A stretch of DNA of 46,334 bases from an uncultured bacterium (GTDB lineage: Bacteria; Hydrogenedentota; Hydrogenedentia; Hydrogenedentales; Hydrogenedentaceae): the NCBI GenBank assembly GCA_937124615.1, contig CAKZKR010000055.1:1-46334 (forward strand), given 5' to 3'. Shown piece by piece: positions 24,710 to 33,949 of this stretch. The first letter of the stretch is position 1. The number at the start of each line of letters is the position of its first letter. The position numbers and the translations under genes are program-made. Below the pieces are notes generated by a model that was given only the letters and a program-made list of their open reading frames with translations, was not told the DNA's origin and ran no database searches.

Positions 24710-25663
24710 TTATTGTATTTTTATCAATCTTTTTAGAAACCATTTTCCTGAATAGTCAAAATCTGTTGACATGTCTTTCCAGATATGTGGAGCGTTTTGT
24801 TTAATAATTAATTCACCATCCCATTGTAGTGTTTTAATTTTTTTATAGAAATTTTCTGATTGTAGAAAGGGTACCATCATATCTTTTGTCCCGTGAAATA
24901 ATAATATAGAAGGAGGAGTTTCTACCTTTTCCATCTGGAAATAGATAGGAGATAAATTTATCAAATTTGTTTCAAGTTCATTTTTATTTTGGTTTAGTTC
25001 CTCATCAAGAAAAGTTTTTTTTCGTGCAAGTCGTTTAAGGATATCTTTAACATCAAAAGGAAGTGATGTTAAAGAATATAAAGACAGTAAATCTGTTGGG
25101 GCACAGAATAAAGCAATCGCGGGGATGTTTTTGTAATATGGTTTTTTTTCTATGGGTAGACGGCCTGTAAATTTTGTTTCTTGGAAAAGGGCATTGATTG
25201 CCAAATGTCCACCTGCTGATATTCCCATAATACCCAATCTGTTTTTGTCTATATTAAATTGTTCTGCATGAGATACAATATATTGAATTCCTGCCTGAAC
25301 ATTACGAATCATTTGCATCCCATTAAAAACTTGTATTGAACCGGGAGACAAAGCAAAGACAGAATACCCTTGACTACACAGGACATCGTAAACTCCTAAT
25401 CCAATATGTTGAATAAGTTGGTGCCGGTCAGAAAACCAACCGTTGGATACAACATCTATTATTCCATATCCATTAGGGTTACTGATGGGTTTGAATATAT
25501 CCATTACCAGTCCAATGCCGTAGGCTTCTGCATATACAATATGAGGTTCATGTATGTACAATCCGGATGTTTTTGGTCTTATAGTCAATCGGCTTGCGGG
25601 GTTGTATAATTCCTGAACAGGTCTTAACTTAATGGATGGTTTTTCTTTGCTACCTCTTTCCAT
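24710..25663 (-). CDS. Alpha/beta hydrolase (BD-FAE/esterase-lipase type)
   Basis: The 317-residue protein shows the alpha/beta hydrolase core. GIMGISAGGHLAINAL holds the nucleophile elbow (GISAG). LLFHGTKDMMVPFLQSE supplies the acid Asp, and QNAPHIWKDM near the C-terminus the His. The N-terminal part with VMDIFKPISNPNGYGIIDVVSNGWFSD fits the BD-FAE/carbohydrate esterase subgroup, which removes acyl groups from sugars or hydrolyses small esters. No signal peptide is visible, so it is probably cytosolic. No clear ribosome site precedes the ATG. It is divergent from a large secreted protein; a shared carbohydrate theme is possible but unproven. Confidence 0.85.
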   Translation of the reverse strand: MERGSKEKPSIKLRPVQELYNPASRLTIRPKTSGLYIHEPHIVYAEAYGIGLVMDIFKPISNPNGYGIIDVVSNGWFSDRHQLIQHIGLGVYDVLCSQGYSVFALSPGSIQVFNGMQMIRNVQAGIQYIVSHAEQFNIDKNRLGIMGISAGGHLAINALFQETKFTGRLPIEKKPYYKNIPAIALFCAPTDLLSLYSLTSLPFDVKDILKRLARKKTFLDEELNQNKNELETNLINLSPIYFQMEKVETPPSILLFHGTKDMMVPFLQSENFYKKIKTLQWDGELIIKQNAPHIWKDMSTDFDYSGKWFLKRLIKIQ

Positions 25664-25765
25664 ATTGAAGTACTTTATTTGATGGAGTTAAGTATTTGTT
25701 CACAATAAACACAGTTTATTAAAATATTCTCACTTTCTATAATTTTATTCAGAAATTAGATAATA

Positions 25766-28033
25766 ATGTTTACAAGTATCTCGTTTTCAATTTGCATAAT
25801 ATCCTTTTTTTATACACAGGCACAGGTCCCGTCTGAGAATCCGGTAACATCGCCTTTAATCGCGGAAATTACAGAGGACCATCCTTTATTCCTTTTTTCT
25901 TGTAATGTCCAATCTTCAGATTTGGAGAAGGTCAAAAATCAGTGGGATTCATTGGAAAATAGTTTAAAACCTTTCTCTGCATTATGGGTAGACCTGGGAT
26001 CTAATGTGATTTTGGACCCGGGCAAAACAGAAGATTTATTAAACGATATTTTTCGCGATTTTAGGTGTCCTTTCGTCTTAAAAATTCCACAGATAATGAA
26101 TAAAGAAATCTGTCCAGAGCACCATGAATTTGAGTCCTTATTTGTTCGGTTTCCAAACATGATTGGAGTATCAATTCATGACTTTACCTTGAATTTATAT
26201 CCATCTTTACAGTATGGTTTTTCCCCCGATTGTTCACATGTTTTGTGGGTATCTAAACTAATACAAGTGCTTGCCTCTTATGGGAGGTTTTTATATTGGT
26301 GTATGGATTCTTTAGAATGGGCTCATTTTTTCACTAACCCAGTAGGGGAACCTTTATTTAATACCATGCGAAAATATGCTGATTATGTAATCCCTTCTTA
26401 TCGATATAATGGGGATAATTCAGTGGTTGGGTTAGGCGAAATGTTGGGGCTTTATGTTCTTAATATTGTTAATCGATATGGGATTGTATGTGGTTCTAAA
26501 TGGTACCATGAGAATTATATTATAGAACCCTGTTTGTTTGGCAAACCTCCTGAAGGTACTATTAGTATTTATAGTCCTTTTTATCGAGTCATGATATTAA
26601 ATGGAGTACTTGCAGGTTCGCTTGTTTATGCTTTTGAGGATGAAAATGCCATGTGGGCAGGAAAAGAAAAGATTCACTGGGAAAGAACCATACAACCAAC
26701 TTTGCGAGAACTTATAACAGGAAATTATATTCCACAAAAGAATTTAATCTTACAACGAATAAATACGGGACTCCAATTATTCCCCTCTTCTAATCTTCTT
26801 GAGTTCCAACAAAACTTAAAGGAAATAGATTCTCAGAGAAATGAGGGGAGAATGATACAAATTGTTTATGGGGATACTTCTTACGGTAAATTGCCTGTTA
26901 TTGTTCCTGATAATGGAAGGTCATACATTATTCCTGTGATACCTTCATTTTTAGGGAGGGAAGAAATGAATTTACTTCCCAATATTGTAGGATACAGACC
27001 TTCCCATCCGGAATGGACATGGACACAGGTCGTTTCAAATACATCACAACCTGTTGGAGAAGGGGATGCTTTTATTACTAATATTGGAAAAACAATTTTT
27101 GTTTTTAATTCTAATGAATATGAAAACAATCAACAGACCTTTCAGATTTTGAATTTACCTGTACCGGTCCGAAAATTCAACGCAACCCGGAGTGCAGAAG
27201 GTGTTGTGTTGAAGTGGCCATTTCGAGAGGGAGATATTTCATATCAGGTATATCGACGAACTCCGCCGGATACCTCTTTCCAATTATTGGTTCGAGGTCT
27301 GGATTCCAGAGAATGGAAAGACACAGCCGTTTTACCTCAGCAAACGGTTGCTTATTCAATAACAGCATTGACCTCGGAACAGGAACCTTTTTCTGGCACT
27401 GTAAATTGTGGTGAGTATTTGGTATTTAGTTCTGTAGAGAGCAGAATTGTGGAAGAAGTTGTCCTTGCTCCGGAAACTTTTGTTGCGGAAAGTGTTCCTA
27501 TCATGCAGTCGACAGGACTCATTAATGAACAGAAAGTATGTAATGATCCTGCTGATGAATTAGAATTAACACAAAAAGGACAAATCGTTGAGATTAAAAA
27601 AACAATGGAAGTATTGGAATCGGCTTTTATCGGTAGAAATACAGAGTCAATTGTAAATCTATTTGATGTTTCTTGTAAAGATGCGCTGGGTAGGGGAATT
27701 GACTATATACGAGCAGGTTTGGAGTTGTTTTTTTGCCAGTGTCCGTATCCAAAAATGATTTGGCAAATTCGACGATGGCTTTTTATTACCAATCCTGAAA
27801 ATCAAACACAGGTAAAAATGGTAGTTTTCTTAAGAATGAAAGGTTATAGAGTTTCCGATAATCTGGGTATTAAGGGGAATATTCCTATTGACATACTCGC
27901 AGGATCCGATGGAGAGATAACTTTTACATGGGTATTGCAAGATAAGCAATGGAAAATATCTCAAATAGAACCGTTTCTTTTTGATGTGAAACAATGTAAA
28001 GTTTTTCTTGATTCTCCGTATTCTGTTGAATAG
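25766..28033 (+). CDS. Large secreted multi-domain protein, possible glycoside-hydrolase-like
   Basis: The 755-residue protein starts with a hydrophobic signal (MFTSISFSICIISFFYTQAQ) and is probably exported. Residues about 30-330 look like a barrel-type domain with segments such as GRFLYWCMDSLEWAHF, YADYVIPSYRYNGDNS and SLVYAFEDENAMW, reminiscent of GH families with low conservation; no catalytic pair can be named. About residues 470-560 fit a fibronectin-III-like domain (KFNATRSAEGVVLKWPFREGDISYQVYRR... AYSITAL). The last 140 residues resemble an NTF2/SnoaL-like cone (ESAFIGRNTESIVNLFD... WVLQDKQWKISQIEPFLF). The start has no strong ribosome site. It is convergent with the NrpR-type regulator gene. 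Function is not known. Confidence 0.75.
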   Translation: MFTSISFSICIISFFYTQAQVPSENPVTSPLIAEITEDHPLFLFSCNVQSSDLEKVKNQWDSLENSLKPFSALWVDLGSNVILDPGKTEDLLNDIFRDFRCPFVLKIPQIMNKEICPEHHEFESLFVRFPNMIGVSIHDFTLNLYPSLQYGFSPDCSHVLWVSKLIQVLASYGRFLYWCMDSLEWAHFFTNPVGEPLFNTMRKYADYVIPSYRYNGDNSVVGLGEMLGLYVLNIVNRYGIVCGSKWYHENYIIEPCLFGKPPEGTISIYSPFYRVMILNGVLAGSLVYAFEDENAMWAGKEKIHWERTIQPTLRELITGNYIPQKNLILQRINTGLQLFPSSNLLEFQQNLKEIDSQRNEGRMIQIVYGDTSYGKLPVIVPDNGRSYIIPVIPSFLGREEMNLLPNIVGYRPSHPEWTWTQVVSNTSQPVGEGDAFITNIGKTIFVFNSNEYENNQQTFQILNLPVPVRKFNATRSAEGVVLKWPFREGDISYQVYRRTPPDTSFQLLVRGLDSREWKDTAVLPQQTVAYSITALTSEQEPFSGTVNCGEYLVFSSVESRIVEEVVLAPETFVAESVPIMQSTGLINEQKVCNDPADELELTQKGQIVEIKKTMEVLESAFIGRNTESIVNLFDVSCKDALGRGIDYIRAGLELFFCQCPYPKMIWQIRRWLFITNPENQTQVKMVVFLRMKGYRVSDNLGIKGNIPIDILAGSDGEITFTWVLQDKQWKISQIEPFLFDVKQCKVFLDSPYSVE

Positions 28034-28052
28034 TTTTCCTGGAGTTGTCTCT

Positions 28053-29072
28053 TCAAGAAAAATGTTTTACCAATTTTTCAATATCTTTGTATTCAATAAG
28101 TGAGTTGTAATCAAATAAACAATTCATGGCCTTTGAAACAACTTCAACTCCATTTTCTGTAAGAACAGCAATTGGGTTTAATCCTGCAAGCACAAGAATT
28201 CCTGTTCTCCCATTGGGTACAGACATATCCAGGAGGGGTTGATTGGGAGTCCCAAATGCAAGAATACCTCCTAACAAACAATTTTCTACTTCGGTTGATA
28301 GTTCTTTTGCCTTATTTAATGAAACTGATGGGATTTCACGAAAACTAACACCAACGATGCCATTTCCTGTTTTTGTTGCAGACCATACATTTGTCATTCG
28401 TCCTCTTATAAAGATTTCGAGTGGGTCTATTGTTGTTCCATCATAATTTATGATTTGAGTAAAGCGTCTTGGTGTCCATTGTTGTATTTCAACAAGACTA
28501 CCAAAACGGGAAGTCATAGGAATTCCGTGTCGAAGAAATATCCCGTTCAGACTTACACTGCAAATAGTGCCGATGGCTACATGGTTTTTAGGGACATGAA
28601 AGGACCCTAAATTTTGTCCTTCGTCTACAATGGTTAATAGTTTGCCCATGCCTAAATTTTTTTCATAGACCTGACAGATTTTTTTGATATACCTGAAGAA
28701 GAGTTCTTTTTTGAGGTAACTAATATTTAAAATTATTTTCCCTTGTTTTTTTGTAAGGTCGAAATCCATACGAAAAGCCAATTCTTCTACTTTAGAAGAA
28801 ACAAAACCGACTTTATCGACAACAAGTTCTGTTTCAAGTTCTTCTCTCCCTCGATTGGTAATTTTCCGTCCTTTCCTCCCCATGTTTTCTGTCCAGCCCA
28901 TACGGTCTGTCAGGATTAAATAATCACGAATGGCTCGGTCTGTTAATTCTATTCCTGATAACCGTAGGACTTCAGATATTCGTTCACTTCCGATAGGTCC
29001 ATTGTTATTCGATAATACTTGAAGTATTGCGTGGAGTTGTCTCTTAACTTTTATATCACGGAAAGTCTTCAT
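28053..29072 (-). CDS. NrpR-type nitrogen regulator (HTH plus NrpR/DUF128 domain)
   Basis: The 339-residue protein has an N-terminal winged helix (about 5-70; LHAILQVLSNNNGPIGSERISEVL) and one NrpR regulatory (DUF128) domain (about 75-335). Typical segments are VGFVSSKVEELAF, TICSVSLNGIFLRHGIPMTSRFG, IINYDGTTIDPLEIFI and GVSFREIPSVSLNKA. NrpR is known from methanogenic archaea, where it represses nitrogen assimilation genes and is released by 2-oxoglutarate; its operator there is GGAA-N6-TTCC. Archaeal forms often have two regulatory domains; this one has one. It is divergent from gdhA, and the 215-bp gap carries a GGAA-N6-TTCC palindrome and a shorter variant nearer this gene. Autorepression and repression of gdhA are the natural reading. 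No ribosome-binding site is evident before its ATG. Confidence 0.88.
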   Translation of the reverse strand: MKTFRDIKVKRQLHAILQVLSNNNGPIGSERISEVLRLSGIELTDRAIRDYLILTDRMGWTENMGRKGRKITNRGREELETELVVDKVGFVSSKVEELAFRMDFDLTKKQGKIILNISYLKKELFFRYIKKICQVYEKNLGMGKLLTIVDEGQNLGSFHVPKNHVAIGTICSVSLNGIFLRHGIPMTSRFGSLVEIQQWTPRRFTQIINYDGTTIDPLEIFIRGRMTNVWSATKTGNGIVGVSFREIPSVSLNKAKELSTEVENCLLGGILAFGTPNQPLLDMSVPNGRTGILVLAGLNPIAVLTENGVEVVSKAMNCLFDYNSLIEYKDIEKLVKHFS

Positions 29073-29099
29073 ATGTGTTTTCTATTAATTTGTTTATTT

Positions 29100-29113
29100 C
29101 GGAAATATTTCCG
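29100..29113. promoter_or_regulatory. Putative NrpR half-spaced operator before the nrpR-type gene
   Basis: CGGAAATATTTCCG is a perfect 14-bp palindrome with the same GGAA/TTCC arms as the gdhA site but N4 instead of N6 between them. It lies 28 bp before the regulator's ATG, just past a minus-strand TATAAT at 29122-29127. Confidence 0.5.
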
Positions 29114-29121
29114 TTAAAATG

Positions 29122-29127
29122 ATTATA
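29122..29127 (-). promoter_or_regulatory. -10 element of the NrpR-type gene
   Basis: Minus-strand TATAAT, 49 bases before the start codon. The palindrome at 29100-29113 would cover the +1 region, the same geometry as on the gdhA side. No clear -35 element is present. Confidence 0.45.
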
Positions 29128-29190
29128 GATATATTTTACATAAAAAGGGAATATTTATCAAGTAGTTGTATCATTAGTATAGTAACAAAT

Positions 29191-29220
29191 TTGAAATGAT
29201 AAAAATGTTTATATTATAGT
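29191..29220 (+). promoter_or_regulatory. Promoter of gdhA
   Basis: TTGAAA at 29191-29196 and TATAGT at 29215-29220 are 18 bp apart. An overlapping TATTAT at 29212-29217 is an alternative -10. The start of transcription is expected near 29227, immediately before the operator palindrome. Confidence 0.5.
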
Positions 29221-29228
29221 ATCCAAAT

Positions 29229-29244
29229 CGGAAGTGTACTTCCG
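29229..29244. promoter_or_regulatory. Putative NrpR operator at gdhA (GGAA-N6-TTCC)
   Basis: CGGAAGTGTACTTCCG has 7-bp inverted arms (CGGAAGT/ACTTCCG) around a GT centre and matches the GGAA-N6-TTCC operator established for NrpR of Methanococcus. It overlaps the predicted transcription start of gdhA and faces the divergent NrpR-type gene. Confidence 0.7.
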
Positions 29245-29275
29245 CTTAAATTACATAAATAAAAATTCTATATAA

Positions 29276-30631
<1,356 letters not shown>

Positions 30632-30674
30632 TATTTTATTATTAGGAAAATATTCTATAAAAAAGCAAGAAAAA

Positions 30675-30710
30675 CAAACAGGAGCATATTAAGAGATATG
30701 CTCCTGTTTG
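30675..30710 (-). terminator. Rho-independent terminator of the DUF151 gene
   Basis: A perfect 15-bp stem (CAAACAGGAGCATAT with its complement) and a 6-base loop lie 20 bp past the DUF151 stop. Read on the minus strand the stem is followed by TTTTTCTTGCTTTTTT. On the plus strand the tail is not T-rich, so it serves gdhA at best weakly. Confidence 0.8.
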
Positions 30711-30729
30711 CTGTTAATACTAAAATTAA

Positions 30730-31230
30730 TTAAAAAGGTCTGTCATCATCCTCCTCGTCATCATCCAATTCTTCTCTAGGTTCCCCCTCATGTTCATCAC
30801 TCTCTTCAACCTGAAACTCAATTTCACGACTTGCAGTGTCCATTACTTCTTCCGCAACGAAGATAGGACATCCAATCCGTAATGCTATAGCAATGCTATC
30901 GCTAGGACGAGCATCAATTTTTAATATCTGTTCTAATTCTCCTGTTGTATTTTTTTGTTCAATATTCATATGAGCAAAGAAGGTATCGTTTTCTAACTTG
31001 TATATAGTTACAGATTGTAGGCGTGCTCTTAATCCGGCAAGTAAGTTACATATTAAGTCATGGGTAAGGGGGCGAATCGGTTTTTCTCCCATTTGCGCCA
31101 TCTGGATCGAAACGGCCTCAGGTATTCCTACAAGTATAGGTAAGATTCTTCCATCGGATTCCAGAAGGACAAGGGCCCCTCCTGTATCATTGGGAGTTTT
31201 TGTTACTGCAAGTAATCGAACCTCTATCAT
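30730..31230 (-). CDS. Bifunctional nuclease family protein (DUF151)
   Basis: The 166-residue protein matches the BFN/DUF151 family: MIEVRLLAVTK, a strand ending in GALVLLESDGRILPILVGIPEAVSIQMA, RPLTHDLICNLLAGL, and the characteristic DARPSDSIAIALRIGCPIFVAEEVMD. Proteins of this type in bacteria have been reported with RNase/DNase activity or as nuclear-encoded homologues in plants; the cellular role here is unknown. The last 25 residues are nearly all acidic (EELDDDEEDDD), an extension outside the family domain. AAGGA lies 8 bases before the ATG, and an extended -10 promoter precedes it. Confidence 0.92.
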   Translation of the reverse strand: MIEVRLLAVTKTPNDTGGALVLLESDGRILPILVGIPEAVSIQMAQMGEKPIRPLTHDLICNLLAGLRARLQSVTIYKLENDTFFAHMNIEQKNTTGELEQILKIDARPSDSIAIALRIGCPIFVAEEVMDTASREIEFQVEESDEHEGEPREELDDDEEDDDRPF

Positions 31231-31266
31231 TAGATTGTCCTTTTCAAGTTTATTGTTTATCTTTTC

Positions 31267-31275
31267 ATTATACCA
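31267..31275 (-). promoter_or_regulatory. Extended -10 promoter of the DUF151 gene
   Basis: Minus-strand TGGTATAAT (TGn plus a consensus -10) lies 36 bases before the start codon; no good -35 is present, as is usual for extended -10 promoters. Confidence 0.5.
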
Positions 31276-31319
31276 TTTTATTTAATGTTTTATTAGGAAT
31301 ATATTTGTACTTGAATTGT

Positions 31320-31787
31320 TTATTTTGATTTCTGTCGAATTTCCTGAAAAAACTTTGTAAGAAGTGAACTACATTCATTAGCACAGATTCCAGAAACGAC
31401 ATTGGGCTGGTGATTGAAACGGGTATCTGACAGAAGGTTCATTAATGTTCCACAGCAACCTGCTTTAGGGTCAAAAGCACCAAAATACACTTCAGGTATA
31501 CGGGATAATATAATAGCACCTGCACACATAGGGCATGGTTCTAATGTTACATACATTTTTGTGTTTTCCAATCTCCAACTGCCTAACGCGGAAGCTGCTG
31601 ATGTGATTGCCAGCATTTCTGCGTGGGCTGTTGGGTCTTGTAGTTTCTCTCTTTGGTTATAACCACGGGCTATGATGGTGTTATTATGCACAATTATACA
31701 TCCCACAGGGACTTCACCCTGTTCGTATGCTTTCTGTGCTTCTGAAAGGGCCTGTCGCATATAATAATCATGAGATATATTGAACAT
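31320..31787 (-). CDS. tadA: tRNA-specific adenosine deaminase TadA
   Basis: TadA deaminates A34 to inosine in tRNA-Arg(ACG). The 155-residue protein has the zinc deaminase motifs HAE (His55, Glu57, in DPTAHAEMLA) and PCPMC (Cys85, Cys88, in LEPCPMCAGAI), plus YYMRQALSEAQKAYEQGEVPVG at the N-terminus (within residues 8-29) and PEVYFGAFDPKAG, which separate TadA from guanine or cytidine deaminases. Its length is normal. It is transcribed on the minus strand 89 bp before the DUF151 gene, which has its own promoter. It is divergent from the SprT-like gene. Confidence 0.95.
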   Translation of the reverse strand: MFNISHDYYMRQALSEAQKAYEQGEVPVGCIIVHNNTIIARGYNQREKLQDPTAHAEMLAITSAASALGSWRLENTKMYVTLEPCPMCAGAIILSRIPEVYFGAFDPKAGCCGTLMNLLSDTRFNHQPNVVSGICANECSSLLTKFFQEIRQKSK

Positions 31788-31862
31788 AGAAGAATTGATA
31801 TATCCTATTTTTCAGGTCGAGATGAAAAATTAACTTTCATATTTTAACATAAAGGCAAATCG

Positions 31863-32657
31863 GTGAAATATTCACATCAATTGGAATTCGATTTCAAAGA
31901 TATTGAAATAGATCCATTAAAAGGCAAATCTATTACAACATCAGATATTATTCCTTTTGGATTTCAACAAAATACACGAAATAAGTTTTATCCTTTTGTT
32001 GAATTCCTTAAAAAAGAAGTATTTATTAAAGATTTTTCTATTGATTATATAGGGAAAAAAATTGAGATTAACATAAAGTTCTGCAAAGGAGGAGCAAAAA
32101 CATTTTGGGCTTTCCCTTCAATATTGGAGGTAGCCCCGGAGGAATATAAAGTATTAAGGAAAGTAATTTTCCAGGAGCCTGTTCCTTCAAATATTTTGTT
32201 ACCCTTGATTAAGAAATATCTTATTTCTCGACCCTGCCACTGGAGGTTTAACTGGACTTCGCAAGGTAAATACCATTATTTGCAAGATTATTTTGACAAA
32301 CTGAACTATGAATATTTTATGGGAAAACTAACGAATAGAATTTTTTGGTCTAAAAGTAGGGGCCGGAAAAATAAGAGAAAAAAAGGATTTTGTTTGGGTT
32401 TTTTCTGTAAAGGATGTGCACAAATATTTATCAATCCATTGCTTGATAGCAATCAAATCACCCATTTTATAGTAGAGGTAATCGTGTATCATGAAATGGT
32501 ACATGCATATCTTTTTAATGATTATATGCCTTTTGATAAATCCCACAGCAGAAAATTTAAAGAACTCTATTATAAACATCCTAAGGTGGAAGAAGTTGAA
32601 AGTATTCTTAAAACCAATAAAATATACAATATTCTTAGAAAAAGGGTTCTCTCTTAA
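31863..32657 (+). CDS. SprT-like zinc metalloprotease-family protein
   Basis: The 264-residue protein contains VYHEMVHAYL, an HExxH zinc site (His210, Glu211, His214), with a downstream HSRKFKELYYKHPKVEEVE in which His could be the third ligand. The segment before it, YFDKLNYEYFMGKLTNRIFWSK, followed by RIFINPLLD-like CAQIFINPLLDSN, is the SprT layout. The first 130 residues have no recognised family and include KGGAKTFWAFPSIL. SprT/SPRTN relatives process proteins, and eukaryotic SPRTN cleaves DNA-protein crosslinks; the bacterial role is not settled. The start is GTG with AAAGG about 8 bases upstream. No signal peptide is present, so it acts in the cytosol. Confidence 0.82.
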   Translation: MKYSHQLEFDFKDIEIDPLKGKSITTSDIIPFGFQQNTRNKFYPFVEFLKKEVFIKDFSIDYIGKKIEINIKFCKGGAKTFWAFPSILEVAPEEYKVLRKVIFQEPVPSNILLPLIKKYLISRPCHWRFNWTSQGKYHYLQDYFDKLNYEYFMGKLTNRIFWSKSRGRKNKRKKGFCLGFFCKGCAQIFINPLLDSNQITHFIVEVIVYHEMVHAYLFNDYMPFDKSHSRKFKELYYKHPKVEEVESILKTNKIYNILRKRVLS

Positions 32658-32688
32658 ATCGTTTTAATCAAAAGGTTTCTTTAATAAG

Positions 32689-33228
32689 GTGAAATACAAG
32701 TTTATTTTAACCATAATTGTTTTGCTTTCGATGGTTATTAGTGTATATGGGGGTTATCGGACCACCTTATTTCTTTTCTCAAAATATGCCCGGCCATTTT
32801 CAACCTCTGCAGATGAACTAAAAGATTACAAAGATTTATGGTTGTCTCTCTCAGTATTATGTGATTTGTTAATGGAATATCATAGGCGTTTTATGGAACA
32901 GAGGAATACATTTGCGGAAGAGAACCGTAGCTGGATTGTTAGGAATGCACAACCTACTTTGCTTCAAATTAAGGAAAAAATATTGGAAAAACAAAAACAG
33001 AACAGGATGCGAAATGAAAGGATAGATCTTTTGTTAAGGAAGTTTCTATATGTGTGCGAACGAATAAATACCGTTTTTCAATTTCCGGGAGATGAGACAT
33101 TAAAAAATACCGTTTATATAGATTTTTTTCAATATCTTCGATTGATGAATGAGGAAATAGAACAAAAGAAATTACAAAGGCTAATCCCTGTACATAGAAG
33201 TATAATGAGGTTTCAGAAGGTTTTATAA
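32689..33228 (+). CDS. Hypothetical membrane-anchored helical protein
   Basis: I do not recognise this 179-residue protein. It begins with a basic residue pair and one hydrophobic helix (about 5-25, FILTIIVLLSMVISVYGGY), which could be a signal anchor. The rest is predicted helical and highly charged (KEKILEKQKQNRMRNERIDLLLRKFLYVCERI; long helix about 95-130). The start is GTG with AAAGG 12-14 bases before it. It follows the SprT-like gene after 31 bp on the same strand and precedes an ECF sigma gene by 91 bp. A role with either neighbour cannot be shown. Confidence 0.7.
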   Translation: MKYKFILTIIVLLSMVISVYGGYRTTLFLFSKYARPFSTSADELKDYKDLWLSLSVLCDLLMEYHRRFMEQRNTFAEENRSWIVRNAQPTLLQIKEKILEKQKQNRMRNERIDLLLRKFLYVCERINTVFQFPGDETLKNTVYIDFFQYLRLMNEEIEQKKLQRLIPVHRSIMRFQKVL

Positions 33229-33319
33229 GTTATGGTTATAGAAGTCTTTATGTGTAACGAATCGAAACAATGATTGTATTTTTAATTAATGTAGAAAATT
33301 AATATATGGAATAAGATAA

Positions 33320-33949
33320 ATGGTAAATAACAATGCTTTTCAAAATGCCCCGCGTTCCTCATATTCAGATGAGGCTCTTATGTCTCTTCTTGTCCGTGGA
33401 GAGGAGATGGCTTTAACGGAATTGGTGCAACGATATCAAAATGAGCTATTCCGTTTTTGTTATCACTATCTTCGGGATATAGAAATGGCTAAAGAGGCGG
33501 TCCAGGAAGTATTTTTGCGTCTTTATATAGCAAGGGACCGCTATGATACGGAAAAAAACCTTAAACCGTGGATATTGTGTATTGCTCGGAATTTATGTCT
33601 TAATGAATTAAAAAGACAAAAATTGGTACATTTTGAAACATTTGAAGGTTATATTGAAAATCAGCATCGTGAGAATAAAGAAGAAAACGAAGGAATAGAT
33701 GCCCCGAAGACATTAACGCCTTTTGAACAACTGGTGATAAATGAGAAACAAAAAGTTTTATGGGAAGAACTAAACAATTTACCGGAAGATGCGAGGGAAA
33801 TTGTCGTTTTAAGATATTTTGAACGGTTGCATGCAAAGGAAATAGCGGAAATAATGGGCTCTACAGAAGGGGCCATACGGACAAGGCTTCACAGGGTTTT
33901 GAGGTATTTGAAAGAACGTTTAGAGGCAAGGAAGGACTTTAATGAGTAA
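33320..33949 (+). CDS. ECF-type RNA polymerase sigma factor
   Basis: This 209-residue sigma-70-family protein has region 2 (about 30-95: LTELVQRYQNELFRFCYHYL, AKEAVQEVFLRLYIARDRYD, LKPWILCIARNLCLNELKR) and region 4 (about 145-200: LPEDAREIVVLRYFERLHAKEIAEIM followed by STEGAIRTRLHRVLRYLKERL). A 40-residue acidic linker joins them, and region 3 is absent, as in ECF sigmas. It would direct RNA polymerase to a small regulon. The start codon has only a weak GGA upstream. Its end overlaps the following anti-sigma gene by 8 bases, so the two are coupled. No clear autoregulated promoter was identified in the 91 bp before it. Confidence 0.94.
   Translation: MVNNNAFQNAPRSSYSDEALMSLLVRGEEMALTELVQRYQNELFRFCYHYLRDIEMAKEAVQEVFLRLYIARDRYDTEKNLKPWILCIARNLCLNELKRQKLVHFETFEGYIENQHRENKEENEGIDAPKTLTPFEQLVINEKQKVLWEELNNLPEDAREIVVLRYFERLHAKEIAEIMGSTEGAIRTRLHRVLRYLKERLEARKDFNE

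Noticed and set aside
30675-30710. Hairpin as the gdhA terminator on the plus strand
   Set aside because: The T-rich tail is on the minus-strand side, so it fits the DUF151 gene.
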